Assembly (NCBI GenBank): GCA_030407315.1
Contig: JALQPE010000598.1
Coordinates: 209,240 to 273,239 of the forward strand
Origin: Asparagopsis taxiformis
Lineage: Eukaryota > Rhodophyta > Florideophyceae > Bonnemaisoniales > Bonnemaisoniaceae
Direction: 5' to 3'
Length of the DNA: 64,000 nt
Shown in pieces: positions 51,870 through 61,653 of this stretch. The notes below the pieces were generated by a model that saw nothing but the letters and a program-made list of their open reading frames with translations, was not told where the DNA came from and made no database searches. The position numbers and the translations under genes were made by a program. Position 1 is the stretch's first letter; each line of letters opens with the position of its first letter.

Positions 51870-52555
51870 GGACTGTAGTAGGTAGAAAATCCGCAAAGCG
51901 GCAAAACCACCCTACAGGTGTCCCGAGCCTCGGTAGTGTGGTAGAGCAAGCGAATCTTGCGTCAACCGCCAATGGCAAGTATACCACGAAAGGTCTTCCG
52001 GTAATGCCGGGTGAAGGTTGGGGGTGCTCACGCACGAAGTGCGCATTGATGGAGCGAAAGACGTAACCCGTCGAGCTGTATAGCTAAAGCTAATTCGTCC
52101 TGGAAGGATAGAATAGAGCAATGCAAACACTGTTCAGTGGAGTCGTAAATTCCATGTGAGTTTACGTTACCTCTAAAGGTTAAGCACTCTGGCTAATCCA
52201 GAGGCATTTTATACTAAACTAAGTTACTGTAAACAGTTAGGGTAGGTAGACAGTTAGGAATAAATATCCTTATGTGCACCAATCAGATCCCTGATTATGG
52301 CGACTGCGGGAGCCCGCGAGATCACCGACTGTTAGTGTTACAGTGTAAAGTTAGCTGAGTCAGCTTAGTTAAAATTTGCCCCTTGTGGGGTCTTTAGTTG
52401 TCCCAATGGGTCCCTCTCCCTCACTGGTCTGAGGTACAGCGAGGCTGTAGCGAGGCTGTTTCCATTGGTTATTCCCGAACCGGGGTCGTCCAATAGGATG
52501 TCGACACGACCCCACCAGGGCAGACCACTCCGTGGTATGACATCGCCCCCTCCTA
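51870..52555 (+). repeat. direct repeat unit B (about 0.69 kb), diverged
   Basis: Collinear with unit A (50935-51635). It ends about 100 bp before a short AT-richer segment that leads to the TATA box of the gag-like ORF. The two units lie too close together to be the LTRs of a coding element. Confidence 0.75.
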
Positions 52556-53006
52556 AGCCAATTGTCGTCCCGACAATTAAAATCCCAAAAATCAGCTGAT
52601 TTTAAATTCCCAAATAATTTCCACCGCCGTGGCTGGCCAGCCTGGTAAAAATTTTGCGCGCCAAAAATTGGCTGTTATATTTACCCGTGCACACGGTCCA
52701 CTCCCGAGCATCGCTCATCGATCTGACTCATGACCCTTCGGGTTTCTACATCCTCTTCACCGGCATCGCCGTGTTTTCCAGCCCGACGTCCCGGATTGCG
52801 AAGCGATCGCCTGCCTGGCGATTTGAATTCCGTACCTTTCGGTGGCTTGCGTGCGTGATACGCGACCTTTCTTGCGTTAAGGGTAACACCCGCTTTGCGT
52901 ATTTTGCGGCGTCCCTTCGGGTTTCAAGAAAAAGGCTCACGCCTGCGGCGACCGTACGGCTTGTCCGTTGTTTTCTTCAATGGCGATCACCAACTCCCCT
53001 AGAGTG

Positions 53007-53015
53007 TATAAAAGG
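53007..53015 (+). promoter_or_regulatory. TATA box upstream of the gag-like ORF
   Basis: TATAAAAGG, a near-ideal TATA box, lies 58 bp before the Met at 53065 and 25 bp before an earlier in-frame ATG at 53032. Transcription from it would start near 53037. Confidence 0.5.
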
Positions 53016-53031
53016 ACTGGCGATAATCAGC

Positions 53032-53833
53032 ATGGCTGCACTCGGTAACAGCCCACAAGGCAACATGCCTCCTCGTTCAACCCGGGGGTCTTCTCGCCAT
53101 CCAACAACACGCCATCAGGCGTCTCGTCTGTAACTCCGGCCGCGCCGTCAACTAACCCTTCGACATCCGCCGCTGCAACCCCTGCATCCTCTGCGCAAAC
53201 GCCGGATACCGGATCTCAAGTCCCGCCCTCTTCAGGGAATGTTCAAGAACAGGCTAAATCGCCTTCGTCCACTCGCCGTTCCATGGATCCCTCACCGAAG
53301 GTGACGCCTCTTAAGGACAAGTCAAGTCAAGTCAACCGGCTGCGCCGTCTAAGGTAATTGTGTCTGCCAGCGATCCTCGTCCCGAGGTAGAAGAAGTAGA
53401 AGTCCAACGGAACACTCCGAGTTCACCGCCACCCGAAAAGCAGGGTTCTCCCCGTTCGCCTCGCCAGACGCCGGAACCTGAAGAGATTGTTGTTGACACC
53501 TCTGCTGCTCCGCAGCCTGTTTCGACTCCCGCGACTGCCGTCGCTCCTGCCACCACAGGTTGTGCCATCGTTCCCCGACCGTCGGAGTATCCGGATCCAT
53601 ATGCGCGGAATTTCGCTACGGCTGAGAGGGTCGCGTCCAGGAATACCTACGAGGACTTGTACAGCCGTAACCGGCAGTTCGTTATCGATGCTCGAAATCG
53701 CCAAGCGGCCGAAGAAGTTAATCGAAGGGCGGTTGCCAACAACTCGACGCTAGCGGCGTATGCTTACGGTGGAGGCGGGACGGCACAGCCGCAAGGTACA
53801 GGTTTGGATCGAGGTCCGCTCGTTGATCCATAT
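53032..53833 (+). pseudogene. gag-like ORF, frameshifted and cut by the inverted-repeat element
   Basis: From ATG 53032 or 53065 the frame stops at 53131. The next frame encodes a Pro/Ser/Thr-rich low-complexity segment (about 53140-53330). From 53360 a third frame gives RSPRQTPEPEEIVVDTS and then a helical, charged region (AERVASRNTYEDLYSRNRQF). At 53834 the sequence passes into the left inverted repeat of the gag-pro element. Composition and shape resemble the N-terminal part of a retrotransposon gag, but no zinc knuckle or gag core remains, so the call is tentative. Confidence 0.45.
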
Positions 53834-54490
53834 TGTAGTATACGTGGCCAATTCGAAATGGCAAATATTTACGATTTCCGCGGAATTCGAATTTCGGTGG
53901 AACCGAGCGATAACAGCAATGCACGAACATTGCTGGCGCGAGCGCGCGCGCCACCGGCACACGTGGGCAACGAACGTACTGGCATGCGGCCAACGGACCA
54001 ACGGGTCCCCACGTGCGACCCACAAGGTCCTTTCCCATTCGGGGACGTTACGAGCAGTGTTTACACTGTAAAGCGATGCCATCGTGGCTATATAGGTATT
54101 GGCATCGTGCCGGGAGGGAAAGGGGACAATTATCGATCGGGCAACGTGCTCTAGTCTACGACTGACTTCTACGTTACGCTTTACGTTTTCGCCTAACGAG
54201 GCTTCGTCTCCGTCGAGCTGCGCACTCCCTACCCATCGCCGTACGTGAGGCTGATCGCGTGTAGTGCCTACGGGTTTGGTTGAGAGCGCCTCCGGTAACG
54301 TACCACTTCGTTCGTTGACGTAATCCTCGTGTGGATTGTTGCGTCGTGACGCTCGTGTCTACTCGCTAACCTATTCTCTACCTTCTACCTTTCTACCAAT
54401 ACAGTCAAACACCAGCGGGTGGCACTGTTCGTTCGTTTCGTTAAAGGGCAGTGTGTCCGTAGCTCGTACCAGCTACTTCTACCTAACTAT
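53834..54490 (+). repeat. left inverted repeat of the gag-pro element
   Basis: Begins TGTAGTATACGTGG and is collinear, in reverse complement, with 58342-59018. Shared blocks include TTCCCATTCGGGGACGTTACG, GGCATCGTGCCGGGAGGGAA and CACCAGCGGGTGGCACTG. The region 54421-54490 extends into what would be the leader of the gag gene. Confidence 0.88.
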
Positions 54491-54591
54491 CGTTCCACAC
54501 TGGTCTCTCGACCTAGAAGTTGCTACGAGCAAAACGACAACCAACGAGGTTGAGCTCTTTTACGTTACGTACGTGCTAAAGACTACGGTCT

Positions 54592-56996
54592 ATGAATTAC
54601 GCTAGGTCTAATTCGCCTACGTCGCCCAGGCAACCGTTGCCAACGTCAGCGGACGCCGAAGCCGACGTGGCCTTGTCAGCAGAAGAGATCTTCGCGACCG
54701 ATCGATCTATCCCGCCGGATATCGAGGCGATCGGCCAGCTACCACGTACGGTAAGCCCGTTTGAGTCCTTGGGTATGGACCCCGCAACGCGCGGTCAGCT
54801 CAATGAAGGGAACGTGACTCCCACGGCACTACGTGTAGTGTACGAAGACCTTCGAGGTCAAATCGAAAGGGCGAGCGACGCGGCCGTCGACGAAGCCGTA
54901 AGACAGAGACTCGGAGTCTCGGAGCGCGAGGCTTCTGCGTTACATGAACGCTCAGCGACCCCTGAACGGGAAAACGAAAACTTACGAAAACGCCTCTCCG
55001 CCGTGGAGGGAAGACTCGACTCGTTTGTCGTAGTATTTAACGAAATCGTCGCCGGACGTTCCGCTCCGCCGAGCGGAAGCGATCCGAGTTACGGAGAAGG
55101 CTCGCACGCCTATAACTCGCAATCCTCCCCGGCTGTTCCGGGAGGATACCTATCAACACCTGGACCTACAACCCCAACGACGGTTGGAAGGGGGCGACAG
55201 TGCAACGAGCCATCGCCAACCCCGACGAGACGCCACGAAGGCAATTACGTTTTCACGATACGCCAGACCACGCGCGGTCGGCGGATGCAGCACGAGCTGC
55301 ACAATTCGATGCGAGAGCCCCCACGCCAAGTGAGGCGTACATTCCGTGGCTGGGTGCGTTCGGCACGACGGACACGCGAGTCCACGAAAACGAACGTGCC
55401 GACGCGGTACGCTTACCAGGGAACGCCCTCGGTCCGCCTTGCCACGCGTTGGCAGAGCACACGACAATGCTCGACGCATTTGCGAACGTGGTGTCGTACC
55501 GTATGTACCGACTGAACGATGTACGTGAACATCTCTACGTGAACGAGAGTCAAAGCGTACATAAGCTCAAACGTGAGCTCGAGGGACTCTTCCCTACGTT
55601 GAGACCGTTCTCCGGCCGGAATCCGATTACGTTGCTCGGATTCCTCGCCCAAATACGTGATGGGTTCAGCATACTCGGAGTGTGCGAGGGAGTGGCAGTA
55701 TGTGCACTGCACTTCTTCCTCGAAGGGGACGCCCGACGGCTCTACGATTCCCAGTGTACGACTGGCGTGATAACGACTGATCCGACGAAGAGGTTCTCGT
55801 GGCCTCACGTAATCAACGCGTTGATTAAACGGTACCTGCAAGACGACGTGCTGCAGGAGGCCTACGAAAAGGTCACAATGATCACGCAGAGTCCTAGCGA
55901 GGACGAGAATCAGTACGCTGATAGATTCGATACTGCCACGCGGGCATGCAACTACGTTTTTACGGACCGACTCCTCGTTCACCACTACGTGCGTGGTTGG
56001 CTACCCTCGACGCGGGCAGCCGTGACGGAACGACTCCGGTCACTCCCCGAACGAGAGAGGAACGACCTCATCGTTGTGAGACGATTGGTGACGGCCGAAG
56101 GAACGAACTTCCGTGCACGTACGGCAGCTGTCGCGTCAGCTGCGAAACTGAAAGTGCGGTTTCCGATGAATCCTACGTTCGCTATTTCCGACCACGAGTC
56201 GAGGAAGTTCGCGGACTACGATGAGTCCGCGTACTTACGTAACGAACGGGCTAACGAGCCCCATTACCACGATGGTAACCCGAACATCCCCGCGAGGGAT
56301 GATGACGACGTGTCGCTCGCTGCGGTTCACGTTGCCGAGAATCTAGAGGCGATACTCTTCACGAACGGGCCGCCGCCCAACGATACGAAAACGGCAAACG
56401 AAAAGCCGGACGAGCTCGAAGCTCGATTGAACCGTCCATGCGAGGATGTTCCGAAGCTCACGAGCGAGCAGACGCAATTAGCCCACTCCGTAATCCCGAA
56501 TGATTACTGGACGCTATCGTGTTGGTCATGCCGCGAAGATGGCCACTCGACGTTTACGTGTCCGCGTCTGACGCCAGATCAACGGATCTTTTTCGCGTAC
56601 AAGTACTACCTCTTCCACGTGAAGAGCAACCCACGGCAGGCTGAGTACTTCCGCCAAAGAATGGCCAAACGGAACCAGGAACGACCTGGCGAGCGAGGGA
56701 ACGTGAACTCGCGGAGGTATGGCACGCCGCCTACGATACTCCGAAACCCCAATCGTGACGGGGAAAGACCATTCGACAAGCGTCGCGGCGACTTTCGTAA
56801 TGATCAACGTGATCCCCGCCTGTGGGCGAACGAACGAAATGGCCAGCATAATGGCTGCAGCAGAGTCTACGTGACGACTCCCGCTGACGAAACACCACTC
56901 GAGGTGGAAACGAGTCACGATGACGAACGAGCTTCGTGGGCTCACGACGAAGACGAGTCGAACGGCCTCGCACCGGAAAACGACCAGGCGATGTAG
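54592..56996 (+). pseudogene. retrotransposon gag, with one frameshift
   Basis: The first frame (54592-about 55190) gives a coiled-coil region (ASALHERSATPERENENLRK). The frame then must change by one base near a G run at 55190-55194 to continue in the ORF that ends at 56996. That part holds the gag core (LRPFSGRNPITLLGFLAQIR, HFFLEGDARRLYDSQ, LIKRYLQDDVLQEAYEKV) and a CCHC zinc knuckle CWSCREDGHSTFTC near 56520-56560. The rest is Arg/Asn-rich. The shift could be a mutation, an assembly error or a slippage site. Apart from it the frame is open for 1.8 kb. Confidence 0.8.
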
Positions 56997-58471
56997 GTCA
57001 CGAGCCACCCACATCGCCTGAACCCTTACGTGAAAGGGGGACGACCGACGTCGATGATTGGTCCTCCGCAGGCTCACCGATGAACGAGAGTTACGAAAAG
57101 CTCACGGCCGCGAAGGCCAACTCGAGTCAAACGATACCCGACGTGGGAGATGACGCGCAGTCCGACGGGACGAACGAACCTCACACGAAGAGGAAGTCTC
57201 ACAGACGGGAGAGACGCGCTACCCGGAAGCACGACGCTTCCGAACGCGAGAAAGCCAAGCACGCGGCTCATACGAAGCGTGTCGACGCAAAGGAAGCCAT
57301 ACAGGCTCATGCGGTGAAGCGACGAACCGCCAACGAAGACGTAGACCGCGCGCCGGTCAGGACCGAACCGTTGGTTCTCGACGGGCATACGTGCCTACTT
57401 GCTTCGAAGCATTATATCGTGTCCGGAACGATAGGACTAGACCTCAACGTGATGAGGGCGATTACCATCGCGATGGATACGTGCAGCGGCTACAACTTGA
57501 TACGAACAAGTTTACTACCCTACGACTGGGTTAACCGCTGTCTACGTAACGAAGAGCTACCGAAGCTCGGAGACGCCAACGGGCGACGTTTGCCTATCGA
57601 AGGCGCCATCCTGCTTCGCGTCAGGCTGGGGAACTCGCTGTTCCGCGTCAAATTCTTCGTAGCCAACACGCTGGCTGTTCCTGTTATAATGGTCACATCG
57701 TTAATGACGAAGCATTTAGATGCCATACGCTGCCGAGCGCAAACAATCGAGCGCCATCGAGGAGACACGATACCTATCATCGCGAAACGTGATACGACGA
57801 CTCCGTACGAGGAGAGGGAAGAGACGAATCCAAACGTGAAACACCCGAAACGCCGCGAGCGTAACGCGGCTTCGAATCGGCCGAGCCGAACGTTCTCTGT
57901 TCGCCTGACGAAGTACACGCGTGTACCGGCGATGTCGCAACGGACCGTCAACGTGACGACGGATGCGACCGGACTCGTGTTCCTCGAACCGAAAGCGTCG
58001 GTGCAATTCCGGCATGGGCTACGCATAGCCAACGGAGTGGTTGACGTAGGACCGAGAGAGACGTTCTCTATCATCGTGTCGAACTTCACGAAGAAGGACC
58101 GTGAATTGCCGAAAGGCGCGACGATTGCGTACGCAGTACGCTCCCCGTTGGGATTCGTCCCACTAAAGGGGAACGACCCCGCCACGGATTGGCAGTCGAC
58201 ACTCGATTTGTCGCACCTCGACGACGAGGATTTACGAAAGCGCATCCACGAGATGCTAGGCACACATTCGTCAATGTGGACGAGTGGTCGCCTCGGCGAA
58301 ATCAACGCTACGGAGTATCGAATCGAACTCGAACCGGGTGTGGTAGTTAGTTCGTTAGACGAAGTAGCTGGTACGAGCCACGGACACGCTGTCCTTACGA
58401 AACGAAACGAACAACGAAACAGTGCCACCCGCTGGTGTTTGACTGTATGTTCGGTAGCAAAGAAGGGATAG
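56936..58471 (+). CDS. retropepsin-like aspartic protease ORF (pro), overlapping gag
   Basis: Five hundred eleven codons, overlapping the end of gag by 61 bp in the -1 frame, as in gag-pro fusions made by frameshifting. After a basic, charged linker, the aspartic-protease loop AITIAMDTCSGYNLIRTSLL appears near residue 183 (Asp-Thr-Cys-Ser-Gly instead of the usual Asp-Thr-Gly-Ala/Ser). A flap-like region (LGDANGRRLPIEGAILLRV) and NTLAVPVIMVTSLM follow. The last part (LSHLDDEDLRKRIHEML, TEYRIELEPG) is the segment that normally precedes the RT of Ty3/gypsy pol. The ORF then enters the right inverted repeat and stops. It is a truncated pol without RT. Confidence 0.7.
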   Translation: MGSRRRRVERPRTGKRPGDVGHEPPTSPEPLRERGTTDVDDWSSAGSPMNESYEKLTAAKANSSQTIPDVGDDAQSDGTNEPHTKRKSHRRERRATRKHDASEREKAKHAAHTKRVDAKEAIQAHAVKRRTANEDVDRAPVRTEPLVLDGHTCLLASKHYIVSGTIGLDLNVMRAITIAMDTCSGYNLIRTSLLPYDWVNRCLRNEELPKLGDANGRRLPIEGAILLRVRLGNSLFRVKFFVANTLAVPVIMVTSLMTKHLDAIRCRAQTIERHRGDTIPIIAKRDTTTPYEEREETNPNVKHPKRRERNAASNRPSRTFSVRLTKYTRVPAMSQRTVNVTTDATGLVFLEPKASVQFRHGLRIANGVVDVGPRETFSIIVSNFTKKDRELPKGATIAYAVRSPLGFVPLKGNDPATDWQSTLDLSHLDDEDLRKRIHEMLGTHSSMWTSGRLGEINATEYRIELEPGVVVSSLDEVAGTSHGHAVLTKRNEQRNSATRWCLTVCSVAKKG

Positions 58472-59018
58472 GGTAGAGAATAGGTTAGCAGGTAGACACG
58501 GGCGTCACGACGAACGATCCACGCGTGGACTACGTTAATGAACGAGGTGGTACGTCACCGGAGGCGCTCTCAACCAAGCCCGTAGGCACTACACGCGATC
58601 AGCCTCACGTACGGCGATGGGTAGGGAGTGCGCAGCTCGACGGAGACGAAGCCTCGTTAGGCGAAAACGTAATACGTAACGTAGAAGTCAATCGTAGACT
58701 AGAGCACGTTGCCCGATCGTTAATTATCCCCTTTCCCTCCCGGCACGATGCCAATACCTATAGAGCCACGATGGCATCGCTTTACAGTGTAAACACTGCT
58801 CGTAACGTCCCCGAATGGGAAAGGACCTTGTGGGTCCCACGTAGGGACCCGTTGGTCCGGTGGCCGTTGCCAACACGTTCGTTGCACACGTGTGCCGGTT
58901 GCGCGCGCGCATGCGCCAGCAATGTTCGTGCATTGCTGTCGCCGGTCGTGTCCGCCGAAATTCGAATTCCGCGGAAATCGTAAATATTTGCAATTTCGGA
59001 ATTGCCACGTATACTGCA
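58342..59018 (-). repeat. right inverted repeat of the gag-pro element
   Basis: Reverse complement of 53834-54490, ending CCACGTATACTGCA at 59018. Its inner 60-100 bp match the leader just downstream of the left repeat, so the copied unit is repeat plus leader. The end of the protease ORF is read-through into it. Confidence 0.88.
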
Positions 59019-59170
59019 GAGCCCCACCCCCACACGTGGACGTCCCGGCCACGCGAGGCCCGTCAGGACACGTCTGAGACACGGCGTCTGTGTTTTCGGA
59101 AGTGGACGCGGACGTCCAGTCTCTCTAGTACGGGTCCTAGTCGGCCCCGAGATTTACTAGAACAAATGAA

Positions 59171-59212
59171 CGTCCGCGTCCAAAAAAAAATAAAAAATTT
59201 TTGGATGCGGAC
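59171..59212. repeat. AT-rich-loop hairpin
   Basis: CGTCCGCGTCC and GGATGCGGACG (one mismatch) flank an A/T-only loop (about 20 nt). The same GCGGACGTCC motif also occurs near 59104, beside CTCTCTAGTAC. Confidence 0.6.
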
Positions 59213-59220
59213 GTCCACTT

Positions 59221-59349
59221 TCTCTAGTACATATGGCGGAATACTAGGACCCGACATCTACTTTCTCTAGTACGTTTGGCGGAATACTAGGACCCAACAT
59301 CCACTTTCTGTAGTACATATGGCGGAATACTAGGACCCGACATCCAGTA
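59221..59349 (+). repeat. 43-bp tandem repeat, three copies
   Basis: Three head-to-tail copies of a unit TCTCTAGTACATATGGCGGA... ending GACCCGACATC, starting at 59221, 59264 and 59307. Copies differ by one to three bases. Confidence 0.9.
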
Positions 59350-59469
59350 TACAATATATCAGCGAAAACCGGGAGGGAAGAAATTACAGCGGATGGTAAA
59401 TTCAGGGCCCATATCGGACCGTATTTTATTCTCTCATTTACGAAACTGCTGGTATACAATACGTCTCTC

Positions 59470-59637
59470 TAGAATAGGAAATACATATCTGGTCAGAATA
59501 GGAAATAAATACCCGGTTAGAATAGGAAATACGTATCCAGCCAGAATACGGAATATGTATCCAGTCAGAATACGGAATATGTATTCAGCCAGAATATGAA
59601 ATACGTATCCAGCCAGAATACAAAATACCTGTCAGCA
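59470..59637 (+). repeat. 24-bp tandem repeat, about seven copies
   Basis: Units such as AGAATAGGAAATACGTATCC plus four bases repeat with period 24. Because 24 is a multiple of three, one frame reads an 8-residue repeat (RIGNTYLV-like) in a 68-codon ORF (59393-59599). I regard this as incidental. Confidence 0.9.
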
Positions 59638-59939
59638 TATCGTCGATCACCCATCTCCCTCACTATCGCGTTCTCCCTACCATCCGAACGCCATGCACCA
59701 CCATCCGCACATACTTCAAGAACCCTCACGACCTTGATTACAAAAAATCCGCTCCTTCCCAATTCCATCCCGCTTTCCTCGACACCACCCCAGCCCATTA
59801 AATCATCAAGACATCAAACACGAACATGGTCAGCAAAATCTTACACCACTTGAAACCCACTCTCACTTCTATCGTATGCCCGAAAATATACACATACCAG
59901 AAACACCTCACAGCTTCATTCCCCATCTTCCTAGATCCC

Positions 59940-60950
59940 TTCTTCACTCTCCTTGAGTCCTGCCGTTCCTGCTTCACCACTCCTGCATCACATACACAAC
60001 ATCAACCCCAACAGTCAGATTCAAAAACCAACGCTTGCCACGACAGATATCCTAGACACTTCCTTACTTACCTCTCATCCATCCTACACGAAATACAAAC
60101 CATGATCCAAAAACCTTGCAATGAATAATAATCATAGTCAGCAGTCCATACCTTCGCAAACCACATCTTGGCACTCAATGAAACTTACCTTCCGTCATCA
60201 ACATTCCTGCATCATCTACACAACATCGGAATCAACCACAACAGTCAGACTCAAAACCAACCTTCCCTCGCAGCATACTTTCAGAACTCGCACACTTACC
60301 TTCGCTCCACACAATACACACCATGACTCAATAGGCTTGTAATGAATGATATTGGATCAACAGCAACAGTCAGACTCAAAACCAACCTTCCCTCGCTGCT
60401 TACTTTCAGAACTCGCACACTTACCTACCCGTTCCATCCTGCACACAATAAAAACCATAAGTCACGTAATCGTGTAGCCAAGAAAAGTAGTCAGCATTCC
60501 GCATCTTCGCACAACCGGTCTGGGCGCCCAATGTGACTTACCTTCCGTCATCACTATTCCTCCATCACCTACGCAACATCGGAATCAATCGCAACCAGTC
60601 GGATTGAAAACCAACGTTTCCCTCGCTACATACCCTGAGAACTCGCAAATGTACCTCTCATCCATCCTACACACAATACAAACCATGATCCAAAAACCTT
60701 GCAATGAATAATAATCATAGTCAGCAGTCCATACCTTCGCAAACCACATCTTGGCACTCAATGAAACTTACTTCCGTCATCAACATTCCTGCATCATCTA
60801 CACAACATCGGAATCAACTAAAACAGTCAGACTCAAAACCAACCTTCCCTCGCAGCACACTTTCAAAACTTCACGTACCTCTCTTCCATCCTCCGCTCAA
60901 TACCCACCATGAGTCAACAGGCTTCCAATGAAAAATATCGCATCAACGGA
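59940..60950 (+). repeat. long diverged tandem repeats
   Basis: At least four related units share blocks such as TTCCGTCATCAACATTCCTG, ACACAACATCGGAATCAA, CAGTCAGACTCAAAACCAAC and CATGATCCAAAAACCTTGCA. The stretch 60098-60283 is nearly identical to 60681-60868. Units vary from about 200 to 340 bp. No protein coding is supported; it looks like a minisatellite or a tandemly repeated transposon end. Confidence 0.85.
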
Positions 60951-61015
60951 AATAGTCGAACTCAAAAACCACGCTACCTCAATGCATACCCTCGAGGGTA
61001 GAGGATGGAACGAAG

Positions 61016-61053
61016 GTACGTGCGCGAATCTTGATCAAGATTCGCACACGTAC
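61016..61053. repeat. 19-bp palindrome without a loop
   Basis: GTACGTGCGCGAATCTTGA is followed at once by its near-perfect reverse complement (one mismatch), with TCTTGATCAAGA at the centre. It stands just after the tandem repeats and may be a cruciform site, a transposon junction or a protein-binding site. Confidence 0.8.
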
Positions 61054-61653
61054 AAAGCAAAGGCGGTCAAAGAATCTCAGTCGGTGATGAGGGGGGAGTG
61101 GAGCCTGCGGCATCGACCGGACAGCTTTCAGCGTCCGCTTAAGTCTTGCTGTGCATACTCGAAATCATCGCCGGCAGTGAGATGAGTATGGCCCAAGCCA
61201 TGGTCTCTGAATCCCCGAACAATGAGATCCGGATCGAGAACAACGAATATAAACATATAATCATATATATGAGAATCCATTTGCTTTCCTTACATGATCC
61301 GGGCATATCCGCTGTAAAGCACATTCAGATTCCACGAAGTTCGGAAATAAAAAAGTTTATTATTACAAATGAATTAATTGAAAATTCATCTCCCAGGGTG
61401 GTCGTTCGTCCTTCCATGCACACGTTGCCAGCACGCAATGTGATGTAACAGTTGGAAATGATTGAACTCTCGGTTAAATTCCACCGTTGGGATGTCAGCT
61501 GGAGTGAGCACAAAAACTACTACCCACAAAACTACGAACGAACACGTTACATTCCAAGTCCTCGAAGCACCACAAAAATAAAATTGGTCGCATCTGGACG
61601 GCACAGTCTCCCCTGTTCAGCTCGCAATCCTCCCTTTTGCGTCAAAACTCGAC
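61054..61653. other. 600 bp without a supported gene
   Basis: Only short ORFs. It is presumably the 5' flank of the transposase-like pseudogene to the right. Confidence 0.4.

Larger units (their letters stand above)
48950..52650. repeat. GC-rich repetitive non-coding region with diverged direct repeats and strong hairpins
   Basis: No credible protein gene occurs over about 3.7 kb. The sequence has many short stem-loops, pol III box-like motifs and duplicated modules. A module with GGGCACGC(A/G)CACCAC(C/A)GGTG lies near 49636 and again near 51706. A second (CGAAGCAGG..CCATGAGA) lies near 49757 and 49922. Two long units are listed separately. It may be a leader or LTR-rich nest of the retroelements to its right, or a structural RNA region; I cannot decide from sequence. 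Confidence 0.55.
53834..59018 (+). mobile_element. gag-pro retroelement bounded by about 0.67-kb inverted repeats
   Basis: The left boundary repeat (53834-about 54490) is the reverse complement of the right one (about 58342-59018), with modest divergence. Between them lie a gag gene and an aspartic-protease ORF. No reverse transcriptase, RNase H or integrase is present. The repeat starts TG and, read at the far end, finishes CA, as LTRs do, but the two copies face each other. No target duplication is visible at the ends. It may be a rearranged Ty3/gypsy-like element (inverted LTR after self-integration or deletion) or a distinct inverted-repeat element. Confidence 0.75.

Noticed and set aside
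52654..53133. 159-codon plus-strand ORF starting at 52654
   Set aside because: The part before 53032 lies upstream of the TATA box and has no coding signs; only its end is kept as the gag-like start.
57520..58428. 302-codon minus-strand ORF
   Set aside because: Antisense to the protease ORF; the GC-rich codon pattern of the plus gene leaves this frame open.
59393..59599. ORF encoding an 8-residue repeat
   Set aside because: Arises from a 24-bp tandem repeat whose period is a multiple of three; no other sign of a gene.
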